From Dallia pectoralis (lineage: Eukaryota; Chordata; Actinopteri; Esociformes; Umbridae): a stretch of DNA of 64,000 nucleotides. Both the position numbers and the translations under genes were made by a program. Shown piece after piece: positions 23,226 through 33,370 of the stretch. The stretch lies in assembly GCA_029465975.1 (NCBI GenBank), contig CM055728.1, positions 6,209,761 to 6,273,760 on the forward strand. The letters are read 5' to 3'. Position 1 is the first letter of the stretch. Each line of letters begins with the position of its first letter. The notes beneath the pieces are model-generated. The model was not told the DNA's origin, made no database searches, and saw only the letters and a program-made list of their open reading frames with translations.

Positions 23226-23230
23226 GAACG

Positions 23231-24177
23231 GTCCCGGATGCAGGAAGCGGGGAGGACTCACGTCACCTGTCTTTTTCTCGGAAGACAACAGCTAAGGTCT
23301 GCCACACAGTTACAGCGCAACATCTGGTTCTGTGTTTGTTGTTGCAGTAGACAGCCGTTGGTTTGGCATCTCCAGGCATCTCTGGCATTATTGTTGGACC
23401 GTCCCCCTGTTTGTCCCTGGATTGCCCCCATAAACATCCAGCTGTGCAAACATGAGCTCTATGATGTCCGTCCATCACGGTTAGGGAATGGGCCAATCAC
23501 GCAAATCGAACGCAACCGGTTGAGCAGAACAGCAGCTTCGTCCCGTCTCCCTCTGTTGACGCTGATGTCTCCGAGTTAGAGTTGGACCATCGGAGGAGAA
23601 GCTGTTGGGTCAGATTAGGTGAGAGATGGGTGAGAGGTTATCATTCTACCCTTGAGCAAGGCTTTTGATGTACTGGTTGTATGATGACTTGGAACCAGGA
23701 AAATGTACATGTGACAGTTGTACCCCAAGTAGTGAGTGAATACATTTTCACGCTGTGTAATACTGGCCATGTGTTGAAATAAAACAACAGGCGTTAAAGA
23801 ACGCCATTCTTACAAAGTTAACCTTGAGAGAACGCGTATAAAGTGCAGGAACCTTTTTTAGAACTGTAGGGTTTTTCTTATGAAAGTGGTCATTGACACA
23901 TTGCGGGTAGCAAGTTGTCAGGAGTCTGAGGTTCCTCCACTGGAAAGACTATCCATGTTAAAATGCATTTTAAATGCAATTCTATGTATTTGAAAATGCC
24001 AATTTCGATCATTTCACCACAGATATGATAAACACCATGGACATCACCTACTAATAGGATTACAATACAATTCTAGAATTGCAACCTTTAAGTGATATTA
24101 AATTGTTTAAAGAAACACTGGGATATTCAATGAGGTGACACATGCAAACACAGACATATACAGAGGAGATGGAGTTG
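23231..24177. other. No gene recognised
   Basis: Open frames of 60-113 codons at 23238-23579 overlap on both strands without known motifs. This may be host sequence into which the LINE inserted. Confidence 0.35.
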
Positions 24178-24565
24178 CTTCACATCAGAGGTGGGACAAA
24201 GTCATTGTTATGCAAGTCACAAGTAAGTCTCAAGTCTTTGCCCTCGAGTCCCGAGTCAAGTCGAGTCAAAGATGAGGCAAGTCCCGAGTCGAGTCACAAG
24301 TCAAAGTCAACAAGTCTCAAGTCGAGTCCAAAGTCCTACCATTTTAGTTTCGAGTCATTTCAAGTCATCTTACCACAGAAATACAATTTATACAAATCAT
24401 GTATGTCTGTAAGATTTGTATTTATTTAAACCTCTTTTTATACAATGACATTAATCAAATACAGTAAAAAACAGAAAATTTAATTTCACAAAAAATGATT
24501 GTATTTCAACAGCATATTGCACTAGAACAATGCACAGCAACTTCAGCCCTGTATTGTATTGACCT

Positions 24566-25452
24566 TAGGGCTGGAAGATATGGAAAAAAATTATATCACG
24601 ATATATTTCTTAATTTCGGTCGATACGATATAATTCCGATATCGATATGAACAATATAAAAGCCTCAGAAAAAATGCCATGAACACCCACAACGGATGTC
24701 TGTATACAATCTTCGGAAAAATACATTTGCCAAGTCTTTTGAGCCTCCTCCTATAAAACTAAATAACATTTGAGAAATAAAACGGTACAAATAAATTAAA
24801 GTTCACCTTTTATTTGATTTTAACCTTTATACAAACAAGAAAAGTAAAATAAACAATTCGACTCTGAGACTGACCTTATTAATATATTTACCTTTAAACA
24901 ATAACATAGGCTGATTATATTATTCTTTACACAAAACTTCTTGCAACAAAACTTGTTCTTATAAACATATCGTTTAAAGTTAGTGAACATGTTAGACAAT
25001 GAAGAGGTGAGTTCATGAGTTCGCTACGTGACCGTGGATTTAAGAGACACGAGAGAGAAGCTCATGAACGCGCATGTTGCAACATGCGCGGAGAATGAGA
25101 GTGCTCAAAAGCGCATGTCCATCATGACGTCATGGGCCAGTCAACGCGGAAGATCCAAGCTTCTATGTCGGCTTTATGCGCTTTTGAGCCTCTCATTCTC
25201 CGGCACATTTAGCATCACGCTGAAACCTGAAGTTTATCAGATCTCAGAAAGCTGAACCACTTCCCTACCACTGAATTAGTCTTTCCTCTCATATCAACTG
25301 TCTGCTTGGGCGCTCATTTTGTAGCTTAAACTTGCCGTGTTGGAGATCAGCAAAAATATTTAAATATCGAAAATGTGTTTAGAAATCATATCACCGTTAT
25401 TGATTTTTTTTTACCGCGATATATATTGATATTGAATTATTGTCCAGCCCTA
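24566..25452. mobile_element. Non-autonomous inverted-repeat element nested in the hAT element
   Basis: The ends are TAGGGCTGG (24566-24574) and CCAGCCCTA (25444-25452). Subterminal sequence on both sides is ATATCG/CGATAT-rich (ATATCACGATATAT and CGCGATATATATTGAT). No coding capacity is seen. ACCT occurs outside both ends in direct orientation, partly overlapping the end assignment; a full 8-bp duplication is not seen. An imperfect internal palindrome (25090-25201) is present. A hAT-type MITE is the most likely class, but this is inference. Confidence 0.65.
25090..25201. repeat. Internal inverted repeat (hairpin) in the nested element
   Basis: The left arm GAGAATGAGAGTGCTCAAAA GCGCAT (25091-25116) pairs with the right arm at 25176-25200 (ATGCGCTTTTGAGCCTCTCA onward) with a single 1-base bulge. 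About 60 bp separate the arms. The palindrome lies away from the element ends, so it is not a terminal repeat. Confidence 0.85.
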
Positions 25453-25639
25453 ACCTCATATTGCAAAACAGTTTAACTTTCAAATAGCCATGGGTCCTTT
25501 TAGCCTGAACTTTTTTAAACATGTCATTAATAAAATCCTCACTCCTCAAAATTATCACTTCTGAAAAACTGGACCAATCTGATAATATAATTGGAATGAC
25601 TCCATAGAGACGTGTGTGTGTGTGTGTGTGCGTGTGTGC

Positions 25640-25802
25640 GCGCGTGCGCAGCTCCGTCTGTAATCTTCGACCCGCATGTTTTGCAAATTGCAACTCTTTT
25701 TTTGTCGACTACCTCGTAATTTTTATAGCCAAACGAAACTATATTCGGTATCATTTTGACAACTGGCGCGTTGTTGCTTGTGCTTAATTGGTTGTCTTGC
25801 AA
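25640..25802 (-). pseudogene. BED-type zinc finger fragment of a hAT transposase
   Basis: The minus strand encodes IPNIVSFGYKNYEVVDKKRV followed by AICKTCGSKITDGA, the first Cys pair of a BED-like finger. The sequence then runs into a GT/CA microsatellite (25612-25650), giving an artefactual His-Thr tail. The His pair of the finger and the catalytic domain are absent. It lies inside the hAT-like element and supports that classification. Confidence 0.72.
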
Positions 25803-25824
25803 TGTGCCTGCTTAGATGCTGTCT

Positions 25825-25935
25825 AATCAAAACAACGTGGGACTACAGTGATTGGATGTCGAATCAAAACAACGTGGGACTACAGTGATTGGATGTCCAA
25901 TCAAAACAACGTGGGACTACAGTGATTGGATGTCG
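25825..25935. repeat. 37-bp tandem triplication
   Basis: Three copies start at 25825, 25862 and 25899, each containing AATCAAAACAACGTGGGACT and then ACAGTGATTGGATGTC. They are practically identical. They lie within the hAT-like element upstream of its right end. Confidence 0.93.
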
Positions 25936-26227
25936 TGCAGGCAGCGCGCGTGTTCTCTGCATGCATTTTTTTTCACAGATGCAGATAAACTGAGAGCGGC
26001 GCGGCCGTGTGAACATTTTCTTCCCCAGTTTTCATGGGAAGTAGCAAGTCTTCTCGAGTCAAAACGCGCAAGTCCAAGTGAAGTCACGAGTCATTGATGT
26101 ACAAGTCCAAGTCGAGTTGCAAGTCTTTGTACATTTTGTCGAGTCGAGTCTGAAGTCATCAAATTCATGACTCGAGTCTGACTCGAGTCCAAGTCACATG
26201 ACTCGAGTCCACACCTCTGCTTCACAT

Positions 26228-27547
26228 TATTGGAACTTGGATTGGAACCAGAATTTATGGTTTTCTTCTTGCAATAAGTTCAAATGTCTTGTTGCAATGA
26301 AGGTGGGATTTTATAGCAATAATGTGTATCTAAAGTCATGGTTAAATATAAATGTTTTTTCTGTGAAACAACTAAATAATTTGCCTATTTTTTTAAAGAA
26401 GGCTACAATTATTTTTTGGTCACTGTAAAATTCATAGTCCGGTTTTTTAGAATATAATAAAAGCAATAAACTAAACACAATAGATCTACAGTATGTAATG
26501 TATTCAGATACGTACTTTTCTCTCATCCACTGAAGCTAGTTTAGGCTCCTGGCGGTAACACCCAACTAGCTGGATAGAAGTCTTTGCACAAGTCGTTTGC
26601 AACGTGGATTCCGTAGCCAGAGTGTAATGGTTAGATATGCCAATTATGAGTGAGAGAAAGTTAGCACAATTAGTTAGCTAGCATTGATTCGGCCTGGAAA
26701 CAGGGATTAGACCATCTGGAACAGAAAGAGAGAGTACATTATTAGTATGTCAATCGATCCTCTGGGTCTAGATGAGAGTCTAGATGAGAGCCCTAATGAC
26801 CTATAAATATTATATATAATATAAAATGATCTTATCGTTGAAGTTATGTCCACATTCCAAATACAATAAATCAATATCTCGGTGCAAAGCGAAATAAACT
26901 TTCCTTGGACAGGAGCTACTATACGGAAAAGTAAAGAGCATGAAATTAATTAATGGAGGGATGGCCTCATTCCATAGAACGCATGTGGAATGGATTCATG
27001 ATGTGGACTTGTGGAGCTTTGAAAAGAAGCAGGAGAAAGACGAGTAATCTGTTAGGTTACATGCATGTCAACAACAATATAATCTTGTTTCATTTGTCCA
27101 CCTCTTCCCTGGGAAAGTCTGCGTGTTTTAGCACCTCATGTAGGAACTTTATGATATCTCTTGGTCATTATATCCACATTCCTTGTGTGTCTCCAGTTCC
27201 GACCAATCATTCAAACTTTCGACTTCGACTTTGCACTTCAGAATTGCCTGTCTTTTGGTCCTTTCTGACTAGGTGGACGGCGTCCTCTCCTTGGTCAAAT
27301 TAGCCTCAGACAAATCTGTATTATAAGTCTCTGAGGACTTACTGTGCCTCGTTTTCTGTTTCTTTGACTCATTCCATTGCTAGACACACACCAGATGCAT
27401 AGGCAGCGTTTATCATAATCTGTGAGATGGAGATTTACGACGTGTGCGGCGGTTTATAAGGCCTCCATTAAACTGTGGTCGCCTACAGCACACACTGACC
27501 ATAACTCAACACACTGACATGTCCTCTCCCTCAGACAAAATCAGCTT

Positions 27548-27622
<75 letters not shown>

Positions 27623-28747
27623 GTACACAGATGTAAATCCCAGAGCCCTGAAATGTTCCTGGTCACACAGAAATATATCGGGAATATCTGTGTAGATATT
27701 TCGATGCCAGAGGCCATATGGGGCTGGGAGATGACACTCCCAGGCAGTAGATGCTATGTCTGGCTAGTGGAAGTTGCTTTACAGTTGAGTTGTGTGTGAA
27801 ATACACATTACAGTAAGCTAAAGTGTAGAGACACTTTACTTTCAAAACTAGTCTCATAAATGCTTTTCTTTTTACAAAAGATGGAAAAAAGGTTGAGCGG
27901 AGGAACAGAAAGAAAGTGAGACAGATGTATAAACTCTACTGGGAAATCGGTGACTAAACTAACAATTAATGATAAGGTCAGAGGTCTAATTGCCGAAACC
28001 GCAGTCCGGTGGTCCACAATAACAAGGATTGAGTGGGTCTGGGAGGGGTCAGTGTTATCGAAAGAGAGCAGAGTGTCAGTATGTCTTTAATGTTCTGAGA
28101 CCAAAGAATGTGTCCAAGGACGGATTTGCAAGGAATATTAAAAAGGGGAGGTTGCCACGATATGATCTATAAACGGGACATCAAAGTAGCTCCTTTTTGT
28201 TGGCAGTGTTTCAAAATCTCAAAGGTGATCCACGGGTTACTGTTTTACAGTTCATGAAGAGGAGGCGAGGGGCTACACAGACGGGAGATAGAAGAAAGAA
28301 AGAAAAACGATTGAGGGCTGGAGACCAGGGTCAAAATGGAGCTAACAATCTAGGGATAAAGAAAATGTTAAATGTGGAAGAAAAATCAGACAGGAGGCTG
28401 AAGTTCCGCTCACTGTCAATGTAAGATATTTAAACAATTCCAAGCCTCCAGACTTCCAGCCATCACCTTGAAACAGAGATTAGACCATCTGGAAGTGACA
28501 GGGAAGTGTGAAGAGTACATATCTGAAGGACCAGTGAAAACAGGCAGAAGTAAATTGGTCTTAAACGATACAATGGAAATGAACTGAATGACTACTGTTT
28601 TACATACTGTATGTCTTCCTATTTGGTTCTTAGATCCATGTGAGTACTTAAAAGTACCTGTAGCAAAACACTCATGGTATACTTTTTGTATTTCCCTGTG
28701 TATCTTTGATAAACATGTATATATACATTTTGCTTCATGTAAATACA
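26228..28747. other. No gene recognised; contains a CA repeat
   Basis: Mostly A/T-rich sequence with short motif-free open frames (up to 116 codons at 26953-27303). A (CA)n tract is listed separately. Confidence 0.4.
27549..27617. repeat. (CA)n microsatellite
   Basis: About 34 uninterrupted CA dinucleotides. Confidence 0.97.
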
Positions 28748-29478
28748 GCTGAAGTCGGATGTTTACATTCACTTAGGTTGGTCATTAAAACATATTCTAT
28801 TTACAGTTTTTTCCAACTGCTTACACACATAATATTTTCATGTCACACAATTTTTTAAAACTCTCACTCAAAGTGCAAAACTATACACAAAATCGCCCAA
28901 ACCATAAGCTATTTCTCAGCCTTTGACTCAATTGTCAATTGCATAAAACACTTTTTTCAAAACACTACACACAATTCTGTACCTAAAACACAACAATCTA
29001 ACAGGAACTGACTTGCTTTCCTTTTCCAAACACAACCAATCAAAATGCTGAACTTATTCACCAGGTCACACACACACAATTGTGTGTTTTACTTTATTCT
29101 AAATACAGTTTTTTCCAATTGCTTACACACTAAAATGACATGCACAGCACAATTATTTAAACTGACACACAGAGAGCAAAACCTCTTCTCAAGTCTCCAA
29201 AAGTGTAAACACATTTCTGCTTTACACACAATTTGCAATTCAAAATGGCACTTTTTAAATGCACTGAACACGGTTCTCTGCATAAGACACAACAATCTGA
29301 CATAAAGTCACATGTTTGCCATTTCAAAACACTGCCATTCAAAATGACACTACATGACCTAATTGGCCAATACATGTGTTACCTGGCCAAACACCTCAAC
29401 GGTAAATTGTTACCACTTCAATCAGGAAGTAAGCACTATAAAAACACCACAGGTGACCACCGTATTCTTTACAACAAC

Positions 29479-30382
29479 AATGGAAGACGATGCAGGAAGA
29501 AGAAGAGGGATGTTGAGAATGAGAGGGGGAGGAAGAATGAGAGGTAGGGGAAGAGCTGATAGAGGGAGAGAGAGAGAGAGAAGAGAGAGAGAGGGAGGGA
29601 GAGGGGGAGGAAGAGCTGGTAGAGGGAGAGGGGGAGAGAGAGAAGAGAGAGAGAGAATGAGAGGGGGAGGAAGAGCTGGTAGAGGGAGAGGGGGAGAGAG
29701 AGAAGAGAGAGAGAGAATGAGAGGGGGAGGAAGAATGAGAGGTAGAGGTAGAGCTGATAGAGGGAGAGGGGGAGAGAGAGAAGAGAGAGAGAGAATGAGA
29801 GGGGGAGGAAGAATGAGAGGTAATTCATTCATATAGATGTTCCTGGCCAACGTGGTGGGAACATCACAATGTGCGCTGCCATCTCCAATACGCATGGTGT
29901 CCTCCACCGTCATGCCAAACTTGGACCGTACAACACAGCCCATATTCTCACATTTCTGGACAGACTCCACAACATTCTCATACCACCAGAGCGTATGAAT
30001 GATGCAGACCATCAAAGAAACCGGTACGTTGTAGTATGGGACAACTGGGGATTTCATCGTGCAGCCCTAGTCCAAAACTGGTTTGCTATACCTCCCACCA
30101 TTTCTCGTGCAATACCTCCCACCACACTCACCATTTCTGAACCCCATAGAAGAGTTGTTTTCGGCATGGCGGTGGAAGGTATACGACCGGCAGCCCTTTG
30201 TGCGCATGCCTCTTGTGCAGGCTATGGAAGAGGCATGTGATGACATGGATGTGGGTGCGATTCAGGGATGGATAAGGCACTCAAGGCGTTTCTTCCCTCA
30301 ATGTCTGGCAAGGAAAGATATTGCCTGTGATGTGGACGAGGCATTGTGGCCAGACCCAGCTGTGAGGCAAGATGCTCCCTAA
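29479..30382 (+). pseudogene. IS630/Tc1-superfamily DDE transposase, internally deleted
   Basis: The start ATGGAAGACGATGCAGGAAG (29479) opens a frame with an Arg/Gly-rich N-terminus (RRRGMLRMRGGGRMRGRGR) expanded by GA-rich tandem repeats to 29822. The catalytic region resumes at about 29836 with DVPGQRGGN, then MCAAISNTHGVLHRH, LGPYNTAHILTFLDRLHNIL, YVVVWDNWGFHRAALVQNWF with the second catalytic Asp, and, after a frameshift near 30090-30120, FLNPIEELFSAWRWKVYDRQ with the final acidic residue. The C-terminus HSRRFFPQCLARKDIACDVD is intact and stops near 30380. The helix-turn-helix and the first catalytic Asp are deleted between about 29823 and 29836. The product cannot be active. Confidence 0.87.
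29510..29823. repeat. GA-rich (polypurine) tandem repeat in transposase N-terminus
   Basis: The stretch is almost pure purine on the plus strand. Larger units of about 65 bp (GAGAATGAGAGGGGGAGG, AAGAGCTGGTAGAGGGAGAG, GGGGAGAGAGAGAAGAGAG) recur at roughly 29600, 29655, 29720 and 29785. It encodes the Arg/Gly/Glu-rich N-terminus. Confidence 0.9.
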
Positions 30383-31630
30383 ATATTATTTTTTGAATGT
30401 TTCAACAGCATGTGTGTATTATGGCAAAGCATACTAAAGATGAGAGTGTTTTTCATTACGCCCAACAATGTGTAGTTGGTTAGACACAAATCTGGTAATA
30501 TGAATGAAGTGTGTGAGTTGGTGCAAAAGTTTGATTTTGATAATGTTATTTGTGGTTTTGATTGCAGTGCTTCATTTTACAGGATATATGAGGTATTTTG
30601 CAGTTTTGGTGTGTGGTTTTGTGATTTGTGTTAAGTATTTTGATAAAATGAGCCTAGTTTCCAAAATTGTGTTTTAGCATTTGGAAAAAACTGTAATATA
30701 CTTTTGGTTGACATATGTTTATGGTTTTGGTTGTATGCTAGTGTATACAACAGTAACGTTTGGCCTAATAAACATTTTCTGTTTCTACATTGCATTGGTG
30801 TTTACAGTGTACTTGTTACCCCTCTCATCAGATTACTTTCACTGTAGAACATTGTATTGAAATGTAGATATAAGCCTATGAAAGACCAAAGCGCTTTAGA
30901 TTTAGAACAACAGTGTTTACATGGTATATCCAAAAATTCTGACATGTGTTTATGGCATTTTGAATGCAGTGTTTCATTTTGAAGGAGATGTGAGGCATTT
31001 TGCATTTTATGTGTGCAGTTTTGGGAATTGTGTGTAGAGTTTTGAAAAAATGAGACATAGTTTTGAAAACATGTGTAAGCAGTTGTAAAAAACTGTAAAT
31101 TAACCACTCCAGAGATTTCAGCAATTAGGTTAGGACATCTACTTTTTGCATGACCCAAGTAATTTAACTGATTTCAGACAGATTATCACAATTCCAGTAG
31201 GTCAAAAGTGTACATGCACAAATTTGACTGTGCTGTAAAACAGCTTGGAGAAGTCTCGAAAATGATGTCATGGCTTTAGAAGCTTCTGATCAGATAATTG
31301 ACGAGGGAGTCATTTCTAAACGCCCGAAGGTACCACATGAATCTGTCCAAACAGAAGTGAGCCAGAATTAACACCATGGGACCAGGCAGTCGTCATACTG
31401 CTCAGGAGTGTTATGTTTCCTAGAAATTAACATTCTCTGGTGCAAATCAAACCCAGAACTACAGCATGGACATGTGAAGATGCTGAAGGTTATGGGTACA
31501 CAGGTATCTATATCCACAGGAAACAGTAATTTCCACAGTATCCGCAGTATTTTGACAAAACCTGAAAGGCAGCTCTGAAAGGAAGAAGCCACTGCTCCAA
31601 AGCTGCCACGAACAGACGACTGTGTCAGAG

Positions 31631-32576
31631 CATCCTTGAAGTGGCAAGGCAAGTGGAGTGCTCATGGACAGCAGTGACGAGTACCTTCTGACAGTGGTCC
31701 ATGGATGTACAAACCATAAACCGGCAAAATGATGATGTTCGCCAAAGGCTCATCGATAAGCGAGGGAAACGATATGAAGGTAAAACAGCGACATAAGGTT
31801 TTTTCTTGTAATTCGTTTTTTTCTTTTGAAACTAGTTTTGTACATAGGTTTTCTTTCTTGTAATTAATTTTTTTCTCCTGAAACAAGTTTTGTACAAAAG
31901 CTTTTCTTTCTTGTAAGAGGTTTTGTACAAAAAACCAACGCGCAGAGTTTTGTCACTAAAATTCCACTAGCAACTGTGACAAAAGCTTTTCTTTCTTGTA
32001 AATCAGTCTGTGCCCAAACGTTTCATTGCGTTTCCAAACAGAAACCCCAAACGTATTCTGACCAGTGAACAGATAGCTATCTTAGCGTGGCGCTTTGAAC
32101 TTCAACCAATCGTTACTCCTAGGAAAGAGGAGAAAAGCCAAGGCTCGCCACGCTAAGATATACGACAGCAACTCTGATTGGGGTAATTACCCACACCTGC
32201 TGGCCCTTTGATCAATTGGTCTCTCTCTTTATAAGCAAGAAGAACCTGATCCAGAGAGGGGGAAACCAGGACACACATGGTGCAAGGTGCAGATGGACAG
32301 AACCACGAGTGACCCATAGGGGGACCCATAAAACAATAGGGGTAACTGTTTTAGACCCGACCGGACCATAGAAGGAAGTACTGCTTCCCGTGACTCACCT
32401 TGGTTTGGGTGATAAAAGCTGTTAGTTTTCTTGCATTTGAGTTAATGCAGATGAGTTGGTTACGTTAAAGGACTCAGTTGCTTAAAATTACATAACAGAA
32501 ATCCTGAATTGTCGTAATATGCACTTTGTATAATCTGTCAAGTTGTTTTTCGCTATTCTCAGTGCATAAGCTACAT
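31631..32576. other. Unassigned; degenerate T-rich repeat and a perfect inverted repeat
   Basis: About 31795-31935 contains three diverged copies of a unit with TTTTCTTTCTTGTAA and GTTTTGTACA. A perfect 15-bp inverted repeat lies at 32078-32160 (separate entry). A TTTATAAGC box lies near 32230, but no transcript can be supported. Confidence 0.4.
32078..32160. repeat. Perfect 15-bp inverted repeat
   Basis: TATCTTAGCGTGGCG at 32078-32092 and its exact complement CGCCACGCTAAGATA at 32146-32160 are separated by 53 bp. This could be the end pair of a very small inverted-repeat element or a hairpin. No TA or 8-bp duplication is evident. Confidence 0.85.
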
Positions 32577-33370
32577 AACGCCCTGAAATCCTTAAGTCAG
32601 CAAAAGCCTTTCTGCTATTCTTTATCCTTGCTTTTTTAAATTGGCAGCTGCTTTCATTGCTGAACCACTTACATATTTATCTAATCTTAACCTGGAATGT
32701 AATGAAATACCAATGATATGGAGGTCTGTGTTTGTTTTACCACTGCTTTAATAGGGAAATGCAATGCTTTGAAGCAAATACTGTCCGGTTTCAAAGCTGT
32801 CACCCCTGGCAAAAATACTTGAAAACCTTGTATGTAACCTAACCCTAACCCACAAATTCTGTTTTACATGTGTACCAATCAGGCTTCAGATGCATAGCAC
32901 AATGATTTCAATGATATCATTAATGCTCTTGATAAAAACACTCAGGTTACACCACTAAGTCTGTTGATACAGTTGATCAAGTTGAAGCAGAGATTTTCAA
33001 GTATAGGTTTTTTGCTAACTATACGTTTGCTAGAACTCGACTTGAGGGGCTCACATCTAATAAATTGTTTGCTTTAAATGGTGTGCAACAGGGCTCGGTA
33101 CTTTCCCCTTCCAATTCAACATTTTATAAATGATTTTGACAAAAAATAGGAAAATTCCCAACTTCACTCTTATGCCGATGACACTCTCATTATTGTTTTT
33201 TTTTCATTACCCTTGCAAATGCTTATCAGAAGCTGCTTTTAATGCTGTTCAACACATCTTTTTTCAATTGAAGCTTGTTCCCAATGCGGACAGAATGAAT
33301 CTAATGGGGTTCTCCAAAGCAAGTAATAGGACTCTGAACCTTCCTCTTATAACTACTTATCATTGATGAA
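32577..33370 (+). pseudogene. Jockey-like LINE reverse-transcriptase fragment
   Basis: In shifting frames the plus strand gives AAAFIAEPLTYLSNLTLE (about 32645), a DTVDQ remnant of the first catalytic block (about 32960), LFALNGVQQGSVLS (about 33070; normally GVPQGS), a stop-broken YADD region (about 33165-33185, ATGCCGATGACAC), and LKLVPNADRMNLMGFSKAS (about 33265). This order is that of a non-LTR reverse transcriptase. The motifs differ from those of the 19936-23230 element (NGVQQGS versus FGVPQGS; LVPNADRMNLM versus [10 protein letters not shown]), so it is a second LINE family. It is heavily mutated and has no visible 3' tail. Confidence 0.75.

Larger units (their letters stand above)
19936..23230 (-). 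mobile_element. 5'-truncated L2/jockey-like LINE
   Basis: The element reads on the minus strand. Its 3' end at 19936 consists of four to five TCAA/ATCA units (TTGA-type on the element strand), the short tandem tail typical of L2/CR1-type LINEs. About 1.8 kb of 3' UTR follows (19936-21800), then reverse-transcriptase coding up to about 23225. The coding sense reaches WIDSTVLYRKSLISARSAYL (23110-23200) and then stops matching the family, so the copy is 5'-truncated and lacks the endonuclease. A related short 3' copy is at 8296-8443. Target-site duplications were not identified. Confidence 0.88.
24186..26219 (-). mobile_element. hAT-like element with long ACTCGAGTC-rich termini and 8-bp duplication
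   Basis: The ends CAGAGGTGGGACAAAG (24186) and CCACACCTCTG (to 26219) are inverted repeats. Perfect 8-bp direct repeats CTTCACAT lie outside at 24178-24185 and 26220-26227. Both ends consist of about 180 bp packed with CAAGTC/GAGTC words (24225-24370 and 26045-26215) in opposite orientation. The interior retains a BED-finger scrap on the minus strand and a second element inserted at 24566-25452. The 8-bp duplication and BED finger point to hAT. It is 2,034 bp including the nested insertion and is not autonomous. Confidence 0.88.
29104..30695 (+). mobile_element. IS630-like Tc1-superfamily element (inner copy)
   Basis: The ends are TACAGTTTTTTCCAATTGC (29104) and GGAAAAAACTGTA (ending 30695), with TA at each border. 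It is 1,592 bp and carries a decayed transposase on the plus strand (29479-30382). The element sits within the outer copy of the same family. The shared end sequence means the outer copy offered a TA target close to its own subterminal repeats. Confidence 0.85.
28802..31097 (+). mobile_element. IS630-like Tc1-superfamily element (outer copy)
   Basis: The element is bounded by TACAGTTTTTTCCAACTGC (28802) and GTTGTAAAAAACTGTA (ending 31097), inverted repeats with TA at both ends. Its left 300 bp and right 400 bp flank another, related element (29104-30695). Subterminal sequence is rich in ACACA/TGTGT words and resembles that of the inner copy, including a shared ACACAACAATCT motif. It has no coding sequence of its own, so it was probably a MITE-like derivative. 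It lies inside the Sleeping-Beauty-like copy, which continues on both sides. Confidence 0.8.
28748..31630 (+). mobile_element. Sleeping-Beauty-type Tc1 element, split by a nested insertion
   Basis: The left end at 28748 reads CAGCTGAAGTCGGATGTTTA and then CATTCACTTAGGTTGG, the inverted-repeat start of the salmonid/Sleeping-Beauty-like Tc1 group. The match is interrupted at 28802 and resumes at 31096 with AACCACTCCAGAGATTTC, then TTAGGACATCTACTTTTTGC and ATGATGTCATGGCTTTAGAA. It continues into degenerate transposase coding (CGCCCGAAGGTACCAC at 31321; CTATATCCACAGGAAACAGT at 31506; AAGAAGCCACTGCTCC at 31580). Homology fades near 31630, so the DDE domain and right end are missing. Many indels and stops make it a dead fossil. 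Confidence 0.82.

Noticed and set aside
18965..23230. Single LINE with twin-primed 5' inversion
   Set aside because: The inverted endonuclease piece is on the 3' side of the minus-strand element, the wrong side for twin priming.
29422..30057. 211-codon minus-strand frame rich in Leu/Ser/Pro
   Set aside because: Antisense of the polypurine N-terminus of the IS630-like transposase; no independent support.
32225..32245. TATA-like box CTTTATAAGC as a promoter
   Set aside because: No transcript, LTR border or gene follows; such boxes are frequent by chance in A/T-rich DNA.
32836..32852. Telomere-like CCTAACCCTAACCC
   Set aside because: Only about two units here (and a similar trace at 36180); too short to call an interstitial telomeric repeat.
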